A stretch of 64,000 bases of DNA from Thermobacillus sp. ZCTH02-B1 (GTDB lineage: Bacteria; Bacillota; Bacilli; Paenibacillales; Paenibacillaceae): NCBI RefSeq assembly GCF_002159085.1, contig NZ_LZRU01000030.1, positions 117,589-181,588 of the forward strand, in the 5' to 3' direction. Below are positions 36,557 to 44,623 of the stretch, in pieces (the stretch's first letter is position 1; every line of letters starts with the position of its first letter). The translations under genes and the position numbers were made by a program. Under the pieces are notes generated by a model. It was given only the letters and a program-made list of their open reading frames with translations, did no database searches and had not been told where the DNA came from.

Positions 36557-36772
36557 CCTCTTCACCCCTTCATCCGGATGTGCGGATGCCCCGCACGATG
36601 GATTCGCCACCATCCTACCACGCCGGCGGGGGCGGCACTTTCACGACGGTAGCCGAATGGAGCGGAAGTTTGACTCTGGTTGACTTTCTGCCCATCAAAA
36701 AAACTCCCGCCCGGCCGCCGCAGGTTTCCGCATCTGTGGTACACTTGGCGGCAAAGGGGGGAGTGTCGTCCG

Positions 36773-37627
36773 ATGACGCTGGGGGAACAATACGGTCTTC
36801 CGGTCGACGCGTCGTTCAACCGGAATCCATACCCGCCCGGCCGGTTCCACGCGCATCCGGCGTACGAGATCTACTACTTCCACGGCGGCGCCTGCACCTA
36901 CCTGATCGGCGGCCGCATGTTCGAGCTTGCGCCCGGCGATCTCATCATCATGCACGGCATGACGCTGCATGCGCCGATCGTCGATGCCCGCCGGCCGTAT
37001 CTCAGGACGATCGTCCATTTCGATCCGGCGTTCGCGGCCGAACTGCTGCGGCCGCCGTTCCGGACCGACGTGCTCGCGCCGTTCCGCGAGCTCGGCAACG
37101 CGCGGGTGCGGCTCGCCGGCGGGCGGCGGGAGCGCATCGAGGCGGTGCTCGCCGAGATGTGCGATCTGTACCGGCGGGACGACGCCGTCTCCTGCGACCG
37201 CTTCCTGATCGCGTTCCTCCGGCTGCTGCACGAGGTCCGCGATTGCTTCGCCGGCGCGGAGCCGGGACCGGACGCCTCCGAACCCTCGGACGCGAAGGCC
37301 CGCGGCGCCCAGCGGATCGCGGCCTACCTCGAGGCGCATTACATGGAAGACATCCATCTCGACGTGCTCGAGCGCGAGCTGCACATGAACCGGCATTACA
37401 TGGCCCGGCTGTTCAAGGCGGCGACCGGGTTCACGATCTTCGAGTATCTCTATCAGCGGCGCATCACGCAGGCGAAGCTGCTGTTCCTGCTCGATCCGGA
37501 GCGCCCGGTGACGGAAGTGGGCTACGAGGTCGGATTCAAGCATCCGTCCCATTTCACCCGCGCGTTCAAACGGATCGCGGGGCAGACGCCGGAGGCTTTC
37601 CGGCGCTCGCTGCGCGGCGCCCCGTGA
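36773..37627 (+). CDS. AraC family transcriptional regulator
   Basis: 284 residues. An N-terminal cupin sensor (HAHPAYEIYYFHGG..., with APGDLIIMH) is followed by two helix-turn-helix units in the last 100 residues (LDVLERELHMNRHYMARLFKAATGFTIFEYLYQRRI and VGYEVGFKHPSHFTRAFKRIAGQTPEAFR). The ATG nine bases after GGGGGGAG is used rather than the ATG at 36680. It is divergent from the oxidoreductase-isomerase operon, with the 216-bp spacer likely to hold its binding sites. Confidence 0.94.
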   Translation: MTLGEQYGLPVDASFNRNPYPPGRFHAHPAYEIYYFHGGACTYLIGGRMFELAPGDLIIMHGMTLHAPIVDARRPYLRTIVHFDPAFAAELLRPPFRTDVLAPFRELGNARVRLAGGRRERIEAVLAEMCDLYRRDDAVSCDRFLIAFLRLLHEVRDCFAGAEPGPDASEPSDAKARGAQRIAAYLEAHYMEDIHLDVLERELHMNRHYMARLFKAATGFTIFEYLYQRRITQAKLLFLLDPERPVTEVGYEVGFKHPSHFTRAFKRIAGQTPEAFRRSLRGAP

Positions 37628-37657
37628 CGGCCGCTTCGCCCGCCGCCCTGCCGGCCG

Positions 37658-38524
37658 TCAACTCCAGTCCGGGTACAGATCGGTCCGCCGGTCGCGCCAG
37701 GTCGTCACGGAACCGGCCGCGCGCACCTCTTCCAGGAGCGTAAGATCCAGGTCGGCGGTGACGATCATGTCCTCGCCGACCACGCCCTCGGCCAGGACGC
37801 CGCGCGGCGGAAACGGCACGTCGTTCGGCGTGATGATCGCGGCTTGGCCGTAGTTCATGCGCATGAAATCGACCGTCGGCAGCGAGCCGACCGTACCGGC
37901 CGTCACGACGTACACCTGGTTTTCGACCGCGCGCGCATGGCACGAGTAGCGGACGCGCCAGAAACCGTGCTGATCGTCCGTGCAGGACGGGCAGAACACG
38001 ACGTCCGCTCCCCTCGCCTTCGCGATCCGCGCGATCTCCGGAAACTCGATGTCGTAGCACGTGAGCAGCGCGATCGTGCCGTGCTCCGTCCCGAACACCC
38101 GCAGCTCTTCTCCCGGCGTCAGCTTCCATTCCTTCACCTCGGTCGGCGTCAGGTGCAGCTTCGGCTGTTCCAGCACCCGGCCGTCCGGCAGGAACAGATG
38201 GGCGGTGTTGTACAGCTTCCCGCCGCGCTCGACGATGTGGGTGCCGGCGATGATGTGCATGCCGGTCTCGCGGGCCAGACCCGTGAACAACGCGCGGTAG
38301 CGGTCCGTGAACTCCGGCAGCCGCCCGATCGGCAGCGCCCGCCCCGCACCGTCGCCGATCGACAGGAGCTGCGTCGTGAAAAACTCGGGAAACAGCACGA
38401 AGTCCGCCCCGAATTCCTGCGCGGCGCACACATAATGCGTCGACTGCGCGGCGAACGCCTCGAACGAATCGATCGTCCCGAGCCGGTATTGCACGGCGGA
38501 GACGCGGAATCTGCCTTTTCTCAT
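37658..38524 (-). CDS. Carbon-nitrogen hydrolase (nitrilase superfamily)
   Basis: 288 residues. The catalytic triad is visible: Glu47 in LFPEFF, Lys122 in QPKLHLT, Cys156 in LLTCYDIEFPE. Such enzymes hydrolyse amides or N-carbamoyl compounds, sometimes as omega-amidase. Substrate cannot be set. It lies convergent to the AraC gene (30 bp apart), and a terminator separates it from the upstream YceI gene. Confidence 0.92.
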   Translation of the reverse strand: MRKGRFRVSAVQYRLGTIDSFEAFAAQSTHYVCAAQEFGADFVLFPEFFTTQLLSIGDGAGRALPIGRLPEFTDRYRALFTGLARETGMHIIAGTHIVERGGKLYNTAHLFLPDGRVLEQPKLHLTPTEVKEWKLTPGEELRVFGTEHGTIALLTCYDIEFPEIARIAKARGADVVFCPSCTDDQHGFWRVRYSCHARAVENQVYVVTAGTVGSLPTVDFMRMNYGQAAIITPNDVPFPPRGVLAEGVVGEDMIVTADLDLTLLEEVRAAGSVTTWRDRRTDLYPDWS

Positions 38525-38614
38525 GCGAAGTCCTCCCCGGGTTCCGAACGATGTCCCTTGCGTTACATGCTCCCATTATGCCGGCCGCCCGCCGGCGAAG
38601 GCAAGCACCCGGAG

Positions 38615-38657
38615 CCAAAACGGAAGGACCGGCCGCCTTCCGGCGGTGCCGGTCCTT
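38615..38657 (-). terminator. Terminator of the YceI gene
   Basis: Stem AAGGACCGGC (38624-38633) / GCCGGTCCTT (38648-38657) with a further GC-rich inner pairing, then CCGTTTTGG on the minus strand. Confidence 0.8.
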
Positions 38658-38691
38658 TTGCCGCGTGATGGGAGATTGCCGGGATGTCCGA

Positions 38692-39228
38692 TCAGCCGGC
38701 CTGTTCGACCGCTTCGATCTCGATGTGAATTTTCACGTCGTCGCCCACCAGGACGCCGCCCGTCTCGAGCGCCGCGTTCCACGTCAGGCCGTAGTCGCTG
38801 CGCTTGATCGTGCCCTCGGCGCTGAAGCCGGCCTTGTGGTTGCCCCACGGATCCTTGCCGGAACCTTCGAACGTCACCTTGAACGTCTCGGAGCGGGTGA
38901 CGCCGCGGATCGTGAGATCGCCCGTCACGTCGTACTCTCCGTCGCCGGTCTTCACGATTTTCGTCGCCTTGAACGTCAGTTTCGGATGGTTCTCGACATC
39001 GAAGAAATCGGCGGAGCGCAGGTGCGCGTCGCGGTCTTCGTTGCGCGTGTCGATGCTGGCGGCGTCCACGCTGAACGAGATGTCCGCCGTCGTGAGGTCG
39101 TTCGGATCCGCTTCGATCGAAGCCTCGAATTGCCGGAACGCGCCCTTCACCTTCGCGATCATCATGTGGCGGATCGAGAATTCGATGCTGCTGTGCGTTG
39201 GGTCGACTGCCCATTTCGTTTTCGCCAT
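38692..39228 (-). CDS. YceI family lipid-binding-like protein
   Basis: 178 residues, a lipocalin-like beta barrel. WAVDPTHSSIEFSIRHMM at the N-terminus and NPLTFKA-like repeats (HPKLTFKATKIV) are typical. YceI proteins bind isoprenoid-like molecules; Gram-positive versions without signal peptides, as here, are cytoplasmic and often stress-induced. The ATG follows GGGAG. Promoter plus direct repeats upstream suggest a repressor; single gene. Confidence 0.94.
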   Translation of the reverse strand: MAKTKWAVDPTHSSIEFSIRHMMIAKVKGAFRQFEASIEADPNDLTTADISFSVDAASIDTRNEDRDAHLRSADFFDVENHPKLTFKATKIVKTGDGEYDVTGDLTIRGVTRSETFKVTFEGSGKDPWGNHKAGFSAEGTIKRSDYGLTWNAALETGGVLVGDDVKIHIEIEAVEQAG

Positions 39229-39248
39229 CTTCCCTGACTCCCTTCGAC

Positions 39249-39276
39249 ATTTACTTACAAAATAATATTTACTTAC
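39249..39276 (-). promoter_or_regulatory. Direct-repeat operator upstream of the YceI gene
   Basis: Two perfect ATTTACTTAC copies (39249-39258 and 39267-39276), 18-bp period. They lie just downstream of the promoter. Spaced ACTTAC/GTAAGT motifs are typical of DUF24/HxlR-type redox or electrophile repressors. Confidence 0.65.
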
Positions 39277-39291
39277 TTTTATTCTACAACC

Positions 39292-39320
39292 ATCATATCG
39301 GCTTCCGCCCGCACTGTCAA
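39292..39320 (-). promoter_or_regulatory. Sigma-A promoter of the YceI gene
   Basis: Minus strand: TTGACA (39320-39315), 17-bp spacer, TATGAT (39297-39292). Confidence 0.8.
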
Positions 39321-39503
39321 CTCCCGCCTCGCACCATGAACGGGCCTTCGACGGCCCGAAGGAGACGCCGCGGGCGTCGAAGATCCGGCGCGTCCATCCG
39401 GACCGACGGAGAGGCATGCTCCCGCGACGCGCGTCTAACGACCGCCCGACTTGCCAATACTAACCGGGTAACCCCATCACGACAGGAAGGGAGCGGTCAG
39501 AAG

Positions 39504-40169
39504 ATGAGACGTACGATTTCGAGCCGCGCGCTTATCATTGCGACGGCGGCGGCGATCCTGCTCCTCGCCGCCGGAACGGCGGAAGCGCATCCCGCGCAGC
39601 CTCCTGCAAGCGGCAAGCCCGCATCGGTCCGTGCCTACCCGGGCATGCTGTCCGCCGCCGCGGAAGCGCTGAAGCTCGACCGCGGCGAGCTGAAGCGGAA
39701 GCTGGAGAACGGCCGGTCGCTGGCCGACATCGCGAAGGAGCGGGGCGTTTCGAAGGACGAGCTGATCCGCAGGCTGACCGAAGCGGCGGCAAAACGCATC
39801 GACGCGAAGGTCACCGAAGGCAAACTGCCGGCCGCACGCGCCGAACAGTTGAAGGCCCGCCTCCGGTCGCGCATCGAGGCGGCCGTGGATTCGCGCGATC
39901 TGCTGAACCCGATTCGCCGTCATCCCGGCGGTCTGCACCTGCTGGACAAGATCGCGCGCGTGATCGGCATCCCGAAGAACGAACTGAAATCCCGGCTGGC
40001 CAAGGGCCAATCGATCGCCGAAATCGCGAAATCGAAGGGCATGTCCGAAGACGAATTGATCGCGAAGCTGAAGGACAGCCTGACGGATGAACTGCGCCGG
40101 TTCGTCCGCATGAAACATTTTCCCGGGAAACCTGCAACCTTTCCGGATTCCGGCACGTCCAGAGGATGA
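39504..40169 (+). CDS. Secreted protein with two related helical repeats
   Basis: 221 residues. The signal peptide MRRTISSRALIIATAAAILL ends near AEA. The mature part holds two copies of a module: LKRKLENGRSLADIAKERGV..., then LKSRLAKGQSIAEIAKSKGM..., each followed by SKDELIRRL / SEDELIAKL. The module is known from other exported proteins of Bacillota but its role is unclear. ATG after GGAAGGGAG; extensions upstream enter the YceI control region. It is 27 bp ahead of a lipoprotein gene, probably in one operon. Confidence 0.75.
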   Translation: MRRTISSRALIIATAAAILLLAAGTAEAHPAQPPASGKPASVRAYPGMLSAAAEALKLDRGELKRKLENGRSLADIAKERGVSKDELIRRLTEAAAKRIDAKVTEGKLPAARAEQLKARLRSRIEAAVDSRDLLNPIRRHPGGLHLLDKIARVIGIPKNELKSRLAKGQSIAEIAKSKGMSEDELIAKLKDSLTDELRRFVRMKHFPGKPATFPDSGTSRG

Positions 40170-40196
40170 AACCGGAAATACGGAGGGATGCCAAAC

Positions 40197-40688
40197 ATGA
40201 AAACCTGGCGAACCGTCGCGTTGGCGATCGCCGCCTTGTCCCTGGCCACGGCCATCGGGTGCAACGCCGACACGGCGAAGGATGAGGACAACCGGCCGGA
40301 ACCGGCTGTCCAAGACGGCGGATCTCAGAACAACGCGGACGAAGACGCGCTGTCGAATGATCCGCAGTCGGAAGACGAGGCCGGCGCAGGCAACGGGCAG
40401 AACGCCGAACCGTCGACGGACGCCGGCGGCAGCAATGCCGGCAATTCCGGCGACCAGCCGGCCGACCTGCCGGCCGATCAGCCGGAGGAGCCGGCGATGG
40501 ACGGGGAAGCCGGCGATGAAGGCACCGTGACCATTCTGCCGGCCATCGAGCCCGATCCGGAGATGGAATTCCAGCCGGCCGTTCCGGAACCGGTCAGCGA
40601 CGGCCCGATTCGGACGGAAGGCGGAATCTCCGACGGGGCCGGCAGCATCGATCCGAACACGCCCGTATCGAAGAACGCCGCGCCGTGA
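40197..40688 (+). CDS. Acidic low-complexity lipoprotein
   Basis: 163 residues. Signal peptide with lipobox ATAIGC; the mature chain is disordered and acidic, rich in Asp, Glu, Gly, Asn and Pro (DQPADLPADQPEEPAMDGE). ATG at 40197 is ten bases after GGAGG; ATG at 40188 directly abuts it. Probably lipid-anchored outside the membrane. Function unknown. Confidence 0.65.
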   Translation: MKTWRTVALAIAALSLATAIGCNADTAKDEDNRPEPAVQDGGSQNNADEDALSNDPQSEDEAGAGNGQNAEPSTDAGGSNAGNSGDQPADLPADQPEEPAMDGEAGDEGTVTILPAIEPDPEMEFQPAVPEPVSDGPIRTEGGISDGAGSIDPNTPVSKNAAP

Positions 40689-40695
40689 TGATGAC

Positions 40696-40730
40696 GAAGG
40701 CCGTACGGACCATGCGTCCGTACGGCCTTC
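40696..40730. terminator. Hairpin between lipoprotein and HAD genes
   Basis: A 14-bp perfect stem GAAGGCCGTACGGA / TCCGTACGGCCTTC with a 7-nt loop, located between converging genes. Neither side has a strong T-run. Confidence 0.6.
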
Positions 40731-40735
40731 ATGCT

Positions 40736-41407
40736 TCATGGCGACAGCTTCCTCAACACTTCCTCCAGCGGCATGTCGGCCATGGAGGACAAACGCAGGT
40801 CGTGCTCGCCGAAATCGAGCCGGCGCGTCAGCTCGTTCGGCACGACCACGCATTTCAATCCGGCCCGCTTCGCGGCGAGCGCGCCGTTCGGCGAATCCTC
40901 GAACGCGACGGCTTCCTCCGGCGCGGCGCCGAGCGCCTCGAGCGCCTTGAGATACAGCTCCGGTTCGGGCTTCACCTTCGCGACGTCTTCGCGCGTCCGG
41001 ATGCAGTCAAAGCGGTCTTCCAATCCGAGCCGCCGCAGGTAACCGAGAACCCAGTCCCTCGTGGAGCTCGAGGCCAACCCGATCCGGAGCCCGAGCCGCC
41101 GCCCGTCGCGCAGATAGTCCTCCACGCCCGGCCGCGCCCGCTCGCCCGCCATCAGCTCGTCGTACCGCGCCCGCCGGAACGCCCGCGCCGCTTCCCGATC
41201 CACCGCGATGCCGGCGCTCGCCTCCAGATGCGCGTACGGATCGAACGGCGAGGCGTCGGTGCCGATCCATCGTCCCCACACCTCGATCGGCAATTCCGCG
41301 CCGTACTGCCGGTACAACTCGCTGAACGACCGGTATTCCGGCGTTTCCGTATCCAGGATCAGGCCGTCGAAATCGAAGATGATCGCCTTGAACGCTGCCA
41401 CCCGCAT
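40736..41407 (-). CDS. HAD family hydrolase (beta-phosphoglucomutase-like)
   Basis: 223 residues. Motif I DFDGLILDT (Asp12 nucleophile, Asp14), motif II in LASSSTRDW, Lys in KVKPEPELY, motif IV FEDSPNGALAAKRAG. The cap domain (about 20-90) is helical, as in beta-phosphoglucomutases and small sugar-phosphate phosphatases. Likely a phosphatase or mutase on phosphorylated sugars; substrate not determinable. 21 bp after the sigma factor gene on the same strand. Confidence 0.93.
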   Translation of the reverse strand: MRVAAFKAIIFDFDGLILDTETPEYRSFSELYRQYGAELPIEVWGRWIGTDASPFDPYAHLEASAGIAVDREAARAFRRARYDELMAGERARPGVEDYLRDGRRLGLRIGLASSSTRDWVLGYLRRLGLEDRFDCIRTREDVAKVKPEPELYLKALEALGAAPEEAVAFEDSPNGALAAKRAGLKCVVVPNELTRRLDFGEHDLRLSSMADMPLEEVLRKLSP

Positions 41408-41428
41408 CTTCCCTTCGCACAGGATGGA

Positions 41429-42136
41429 TCAGGCCGCCGCGAGCGCCTGCGGCTGCCGCGGAAGACGGCGCAGCTCCGACCGGGCCTGCGGCTGCCGCAC
41501 CAGCACCGGCAGGGCGGCTGCGGCGTCCGCCGCATCCATCCGGGCCAGCGCGGCAATGCCGTGCGCATCGGCCCGGCGCAGGGCGGACGCGAGCGCGCGG
41601 ACCAGGGCGCGGACCGCGTCATCGGAATCTCCGCGCCCTTCGGCGGCAGAAAGTTCCGCGCGCCGCAAATCGTCGCGCACCCGACGGAGCGCCTGCCGGG
41701 CGCGGAACAGGGCCGATTTCACGGCCCCCTCCGTCGTGCGGAGCAGCCGCGCGGTATCGGCGGCCGAGAATCCGAGCACATCCCGCAGCAGGAACACGGT
41801 GCGCTGCAGCGGCAGCATCCGCCGGACGACGAAGGTCAGCAATTTCTCCAGATCATCCGGCGCCGCCGCGTCAGCCTGCCGCTTCCCCGCCACCTCCCGC
41901 GCCAAAAGCGCGACGATCCGCGCATGAACCCGCTCCCTGCGCGCGCGGTCGATCCACTTCTGCCTCGCGAGCCGCATCAAGAGCGCCTTCGGATTCGGAT
42001 GACCGCCGAGCGCTCCGGATTCAAACCCTCTGAGCCAGGCTTCCTGCGCCAAATCCTCCGCCTCGCCGGCCGAACCCGTGACGGCGAGGCAATATCGGAC
42101 CAGTTCCCGGTCGATCTCTTCAACAAGGCCCTTCAT
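41429..42136 (-). CDS. ECF-type RNA polymerase sigma factor
   Basis: About 235 residues from the ATG nine bases after GGGGG; the ATG at 42142 is an alternative. Sigma region 2 is near the N-terminus (YCLAVTGSAGEAEDLAQEAWLRGFE), a linker follows, and region 4 reads MLPLQRTVFLLRDVLGFSAADTARLLRTTEGAVKSALFRARQAL. The about 70 C-terminal residues are an alanine-rich extension not found in simple ECF factors and could be regulatory. No anti-sigma gene is next to it. It is divergent from a clpP paralogue across a symmetrical control region. Confidence 0.9.
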   Translation of the reverse strand: MKGLVEEIDRELVRYCLAVTGSAGEAEDLAQEAWLRGFESGALGGHPNPKALLMRLARQKWIDRARRERVHARIVALLAREVAGKRQADAAAPDDLEKLLTFVVRRMLPLQRTVFLLRDVLGFSAADTARLLRTTEGAVKSALFRARQALRRVRDDLRRAELSAAEGRGDSDDAVRALVRALASALRRADAHGIAALARMDAADAAAALPVLVRQPQARSELRRLPRQPQALAAA

Positions 42137-42184
42137 CGCCATGTTCCCCCCATCGGTCGGGATTCGGTTGGGCATCCCCGTACC

Positions 42185-42244
42185 ATAAACGAATATGAGC
42201 CCCGAAAAGATACGCGTATCCTTCCGTCCGTCCCGTTCGTTTAT
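42185..42244. promoter_or_regulatory. 60-bp symmetrical divergent control region of sigma factor and clpP genes
   Basis: ATAAACGAA (42185-42193) and its inverse TTCGTTTAT (42236-42244) flank a perfect 12-bp palindrome GATACGCGTATC (42209-42220), all centred on 42214.5. Each strand therefore reads ATAAACGAA-N15-GATACGCG, a possible -35/-10 pair with leaders of about 60-70 nt to both start codons. Confidence 0.6.
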
Positions 42245-42281
42245 CAGACGAAATAGCGGATCACCAAAAGGAGGAATCGCC

Positions 42282-42863
42282 ATGCCGTACGTGCCGATCG
42301 TGGTGGAGCAGACCGACCGCGGGGAACGATCCTATGACATCTATTCCCGCCTGCTCAGGGACCGGATCATCCTGCTCGGCGGGCCGACCGACGACCACGC
42401 CGCGAACACGATCGTGGCGCAGATGCTGTTCCTTGCCGCCGAAGATCCCGACCGGGACATCCATTTCTACATCAACAGTCCGGGCGGTTCGGTGACGGCG
42501 GGCTTCGCGATCTATGACACGATGCAGATCGTGAAGCCGAAAGTGCATACGATCTGCGTCGGTTTCGCCGCTTCCTTTGCCGCGATTCTGCTGATGGGCG
42601 GCGAGCCCGGATACCGCTTCGCGCTGCCGAACAGCGAGATCATGATCCACCAGCCGCACGGCGGTGCGCAGGGGCAGGCCAGCGACCTCGCGATCACCGC
42701 GAAGCGTTTCCTGGAAACCCGCGCGCGCATCAACCGCATCGCGGCCGAGCGGACCGGTCAGCCGCTCGAACGGATCGAGCGGGACATGGACCGCGATACG
42801 TTCATGACCGCCGCAGAAGCGCTGGAGTACGGAATCGTCGACCGGATCATCGCGCCCGCATGA
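42282..42863 (+). CDS. clpP: ATP-dependent Clp protease proteolytic subunit paralogue
   Basis: 193 residues, standard ClpP length. Catalytic triad Ser98 (GFAASFAA), His123 (MIHQPHGG) and Asp172 (MDRDTFM). The usual GMAASMGA box is changed to GFAASFAA, so the Gly after the Met is replaced. The N-terminal [21 protein letters not shown] is normal. ATG follows AAAGGAGG. Likely a second, condition-specific ClpP that could form mixed or separate barrels. Divergent from an ECF sigma gene with a shared dyad promoter region. Confidence 0.95.
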   Translation: MPYVPIVVEQTDRGERSYDIYSRLLRDRIILLGGPTDDHAANTIVAQMLFLAAEDPDRDIHFYINSPGGSVTAGFAIYDTMQIVKPKVHTICVGFAASFAAILLMGGEPGYRFALPNSEIMIHQPHGGAQGQASDLAITAKRFLETRARINRIAAERTGQPLERIERDMDRDTFMTAAEALEYGIVDRIIAPA

Positions 42864-42876
42864 TGCCGTTTCCGGA

Positions 42877-43308
42877 TCACGCATCCGGATGCGGCCGGCG
42901 CCCCTGAAATCCGTCGTGCCAGCCGTGGTAGCAGGTCGCCCGCTCCTCGCCTTCCTTCCAGCAGATGAGCACCTGCTTGCCGTCCAGGACGGACGGGAAA
43001 TCGAGCAGACCGGGGAACACCGACTTGAGCAGCACGCCGCTGCGCCGGAAATTGTTGATGACCATCTCCGCTTCCATGCGGAGAAATTCGATCCGGCTTT
43101 CTTCCAGGAAGAACGGATCCCCGCGATCGCGTTCCGTTCGTCCGCCGTTCGGCGTCCGCATGCGCCTCCGGTATTCCTTTTTCATGCGATGCAGTTCTTC
43201 CATCCGCTGCTCGATTTCGCGGATCAGCGCCTGCAGCCGGGCCAGCTGAACCTTGAGCTCCGGCAGCATGGCGTTCGCTTCCGCAAGCGTAAACAGGCGG
43301 ACGTCCAC
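42877..43308 (-). CDS. DUF2203 family protein
   Basis: 143 residues from a GTG nine bases after AAAGGGG (ATG at 43341 is an alternative). Family opening VRLFTLAEANAMLPELK and ending in CWKEGEERATCYHGWHDGFQGRRP, the conserved Trp/His/Gly tail of DUF2203. The middle is a helical, charged stretch. Function unknown in the family. It converges with clpP, with 13 bp between stops. Confidence 0.9.
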   Translation of the reverse strand: MDVRLFTLAEANAMLPELKVQLARLQALIREIEQRMEELHRMKKEYRRRMRTPNGGRTERDRGDPFFLEESRIEFLRMEAEMVINNFRRSGVLLKSVFPGLLDFPSVLDGKQVLICWKEGEERATCYHGWHDGFQGRRPHPDA

Positions 43309-43523
43309 GGCAAACATCCCCTTTCCCGATGCGTTGTCCATGGATTTCCACCCCGGTCCGCCAAAATCCTGCCCGCCGCGGGAAAAACATCGCGCCACTC
43401 CCGCCCGGACATTCCGGCGCGACGACCGGATGAGGCGCATCCGGAGCGGCGTGTCTTCGTCTTGCGGCCTGCCGACCCTTGCGGGCGCCGCATCGCCGGC
43501 CCGGCGAACGAACCGGCCGCGGT

Positions 43524-44516
43524 TCAGCCCCCGTTCGCGGACGCGGATGACCAGCGCCGGTGCGCGTCCGCAGGCGCCGGAATCCCGAGCCGGTCCATGG
43601 CCAGCAGCACCGCGCCGAAGACCGGCTCGATCGCCGGAATGACGAATTCGCAAGGTCCGCCGGCCCTTTCCCGCACGGTTTCTTCCAGCGCGCCCAGCAG
43701 GTGCGGATTCCGGCCTTTCTGCAGCACCGAGCCGGTCAGCACGACCGGGATCGGCCGCCCGCCGAACGCGGCGAATCCGCCCAGCCGGAGAATGACCGAC
43801 GCGGCGGCCAGACCGAGCTCGCGGCCCGCATTCCTCAGGATGCGGATCGCGAGCTCGTCTCCCGCGTCCGCCGCGCGATGGAGCACCAGCGTCAAGTCGG
43901 GAGACACGCGGTAAACCCCGCGGTCCAGCCAGTCGTTCACCAGCTCCTCCATCGTTTCGAATCCGTACCAGGCGGGCACATCCCGCGTCAGCCTGCTCGG
44001 GATGTCCCGCATTTCCCACGAGCGCACCGCGGCCCGGAACGTTTCCTCCGCCATGTGGGAGCCGCCCGCCGCGTCGCCGTACAAATAGCCGAATCCGCCG
44101 GTTTGGACCGTCTCGCCGCGCGCGTTCCGGCCTGCCGCGTTCGTGCCGCTGCCGCACACGAGCACGACGCCGATGCCGTCGGGCGTGCCCGCCCGAAGCC
44201 CCGTCATCGTGTCGCATACGACATCCCAGTTCCGATAGGGCAGCGTGGCGAGCGCGGGTCTCAGGACCGCGAAATCCGCGGCGCGGTCCGCGCCGGCCAA
44301 TCCGTAGCAGACCGCCCGGATGTCGTCCGGTTCCGCGCCCGCTTCGCGCACCGCCTGCCCGGCCGCCGCGCGGATCTCGGCCAGCGCCGCGTCGATGCCG
44401 CCCGTCTGGTGGTTGCCGCAGCCCGCGCGCCCTTCGCCCAGGACGTTGCCGTCCGCATCCGTCACCACCGCGCGCGTCTTCAATCCGCCGCCGTCCACGC
44501 CCAGGATCAGGGTCAA
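43524..44516 (-). CDS. N-acetylglucosamine kinase / BadF-BadG family ATPase
   Basis: 330 residues from a TTG eight bases after GGGAGG. ASKHA fold: phosphate-1 loop LGVDGGGLKTRAVV, DTMTGLRAGTPDGIGVVLVCGSGTNAAG as phosphate-2 and sugar region, and PVVLTGSVLQKG as the adenosine motif. The BadF/BcrA family includes bacterial GlcNAc kinases; this is the likely role. It is divergent from a GH4 gene, a pairing that suggests phospho-disaccharide or amino-sugar use. Confidence 0.88.
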   Translation of the reverse strand: MTLILGVDGGGLKTRAVVTDADGNVLGEGRAGCGNHQTGGIDAALAEIRAAAGQAVREAGAEPDDIRAVCYGLAGADRAADFAVLRPALATLPYRNWDVVCDTMTGLRAGTPDGIGVVLVCGSGTNAAGRNARGETVQTGGFGYLYGDAAGGSHMAEETFRAAVRSWEMRDIPSRLTRDVPAWYGFETMEELVNDWLDRGVYRVSPDLTLVLHRAADAGDELAIRILRNAGRELGLAAASVILRLGGFAAFGGRPIPVVLTGSVLQKGRNPHLLGALEETVRERAGGPCEFVIPAIEPVFGAVLLAMDRLGIPAPADAHRRWSSASANGG

Positions 44517-44623
44517 CCTTTCCGCCTCCCTCGCAAGCATTGCTCCGATCCGTTCCTTCCGCATTGACGATTGCCTGCCACCACTATATCATGACAGGAG
44601 ACTCGCATGCACGGAGGTGCGAC

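Noticed and set aside
34253..36652. 799-codon open frame on the plus strand opposite two oxidoreductase genes
   Set aside because: It covers both genes and the gap between them in antisense and has shadow-like composition.
42877..44217. 446-codon open frame ending in the DUF2203 sequence
   Set aside because: Only the last 143 codons look like the family and have a ribosome binding site; the rest is antisense or out-of-frame to the kinase gene.
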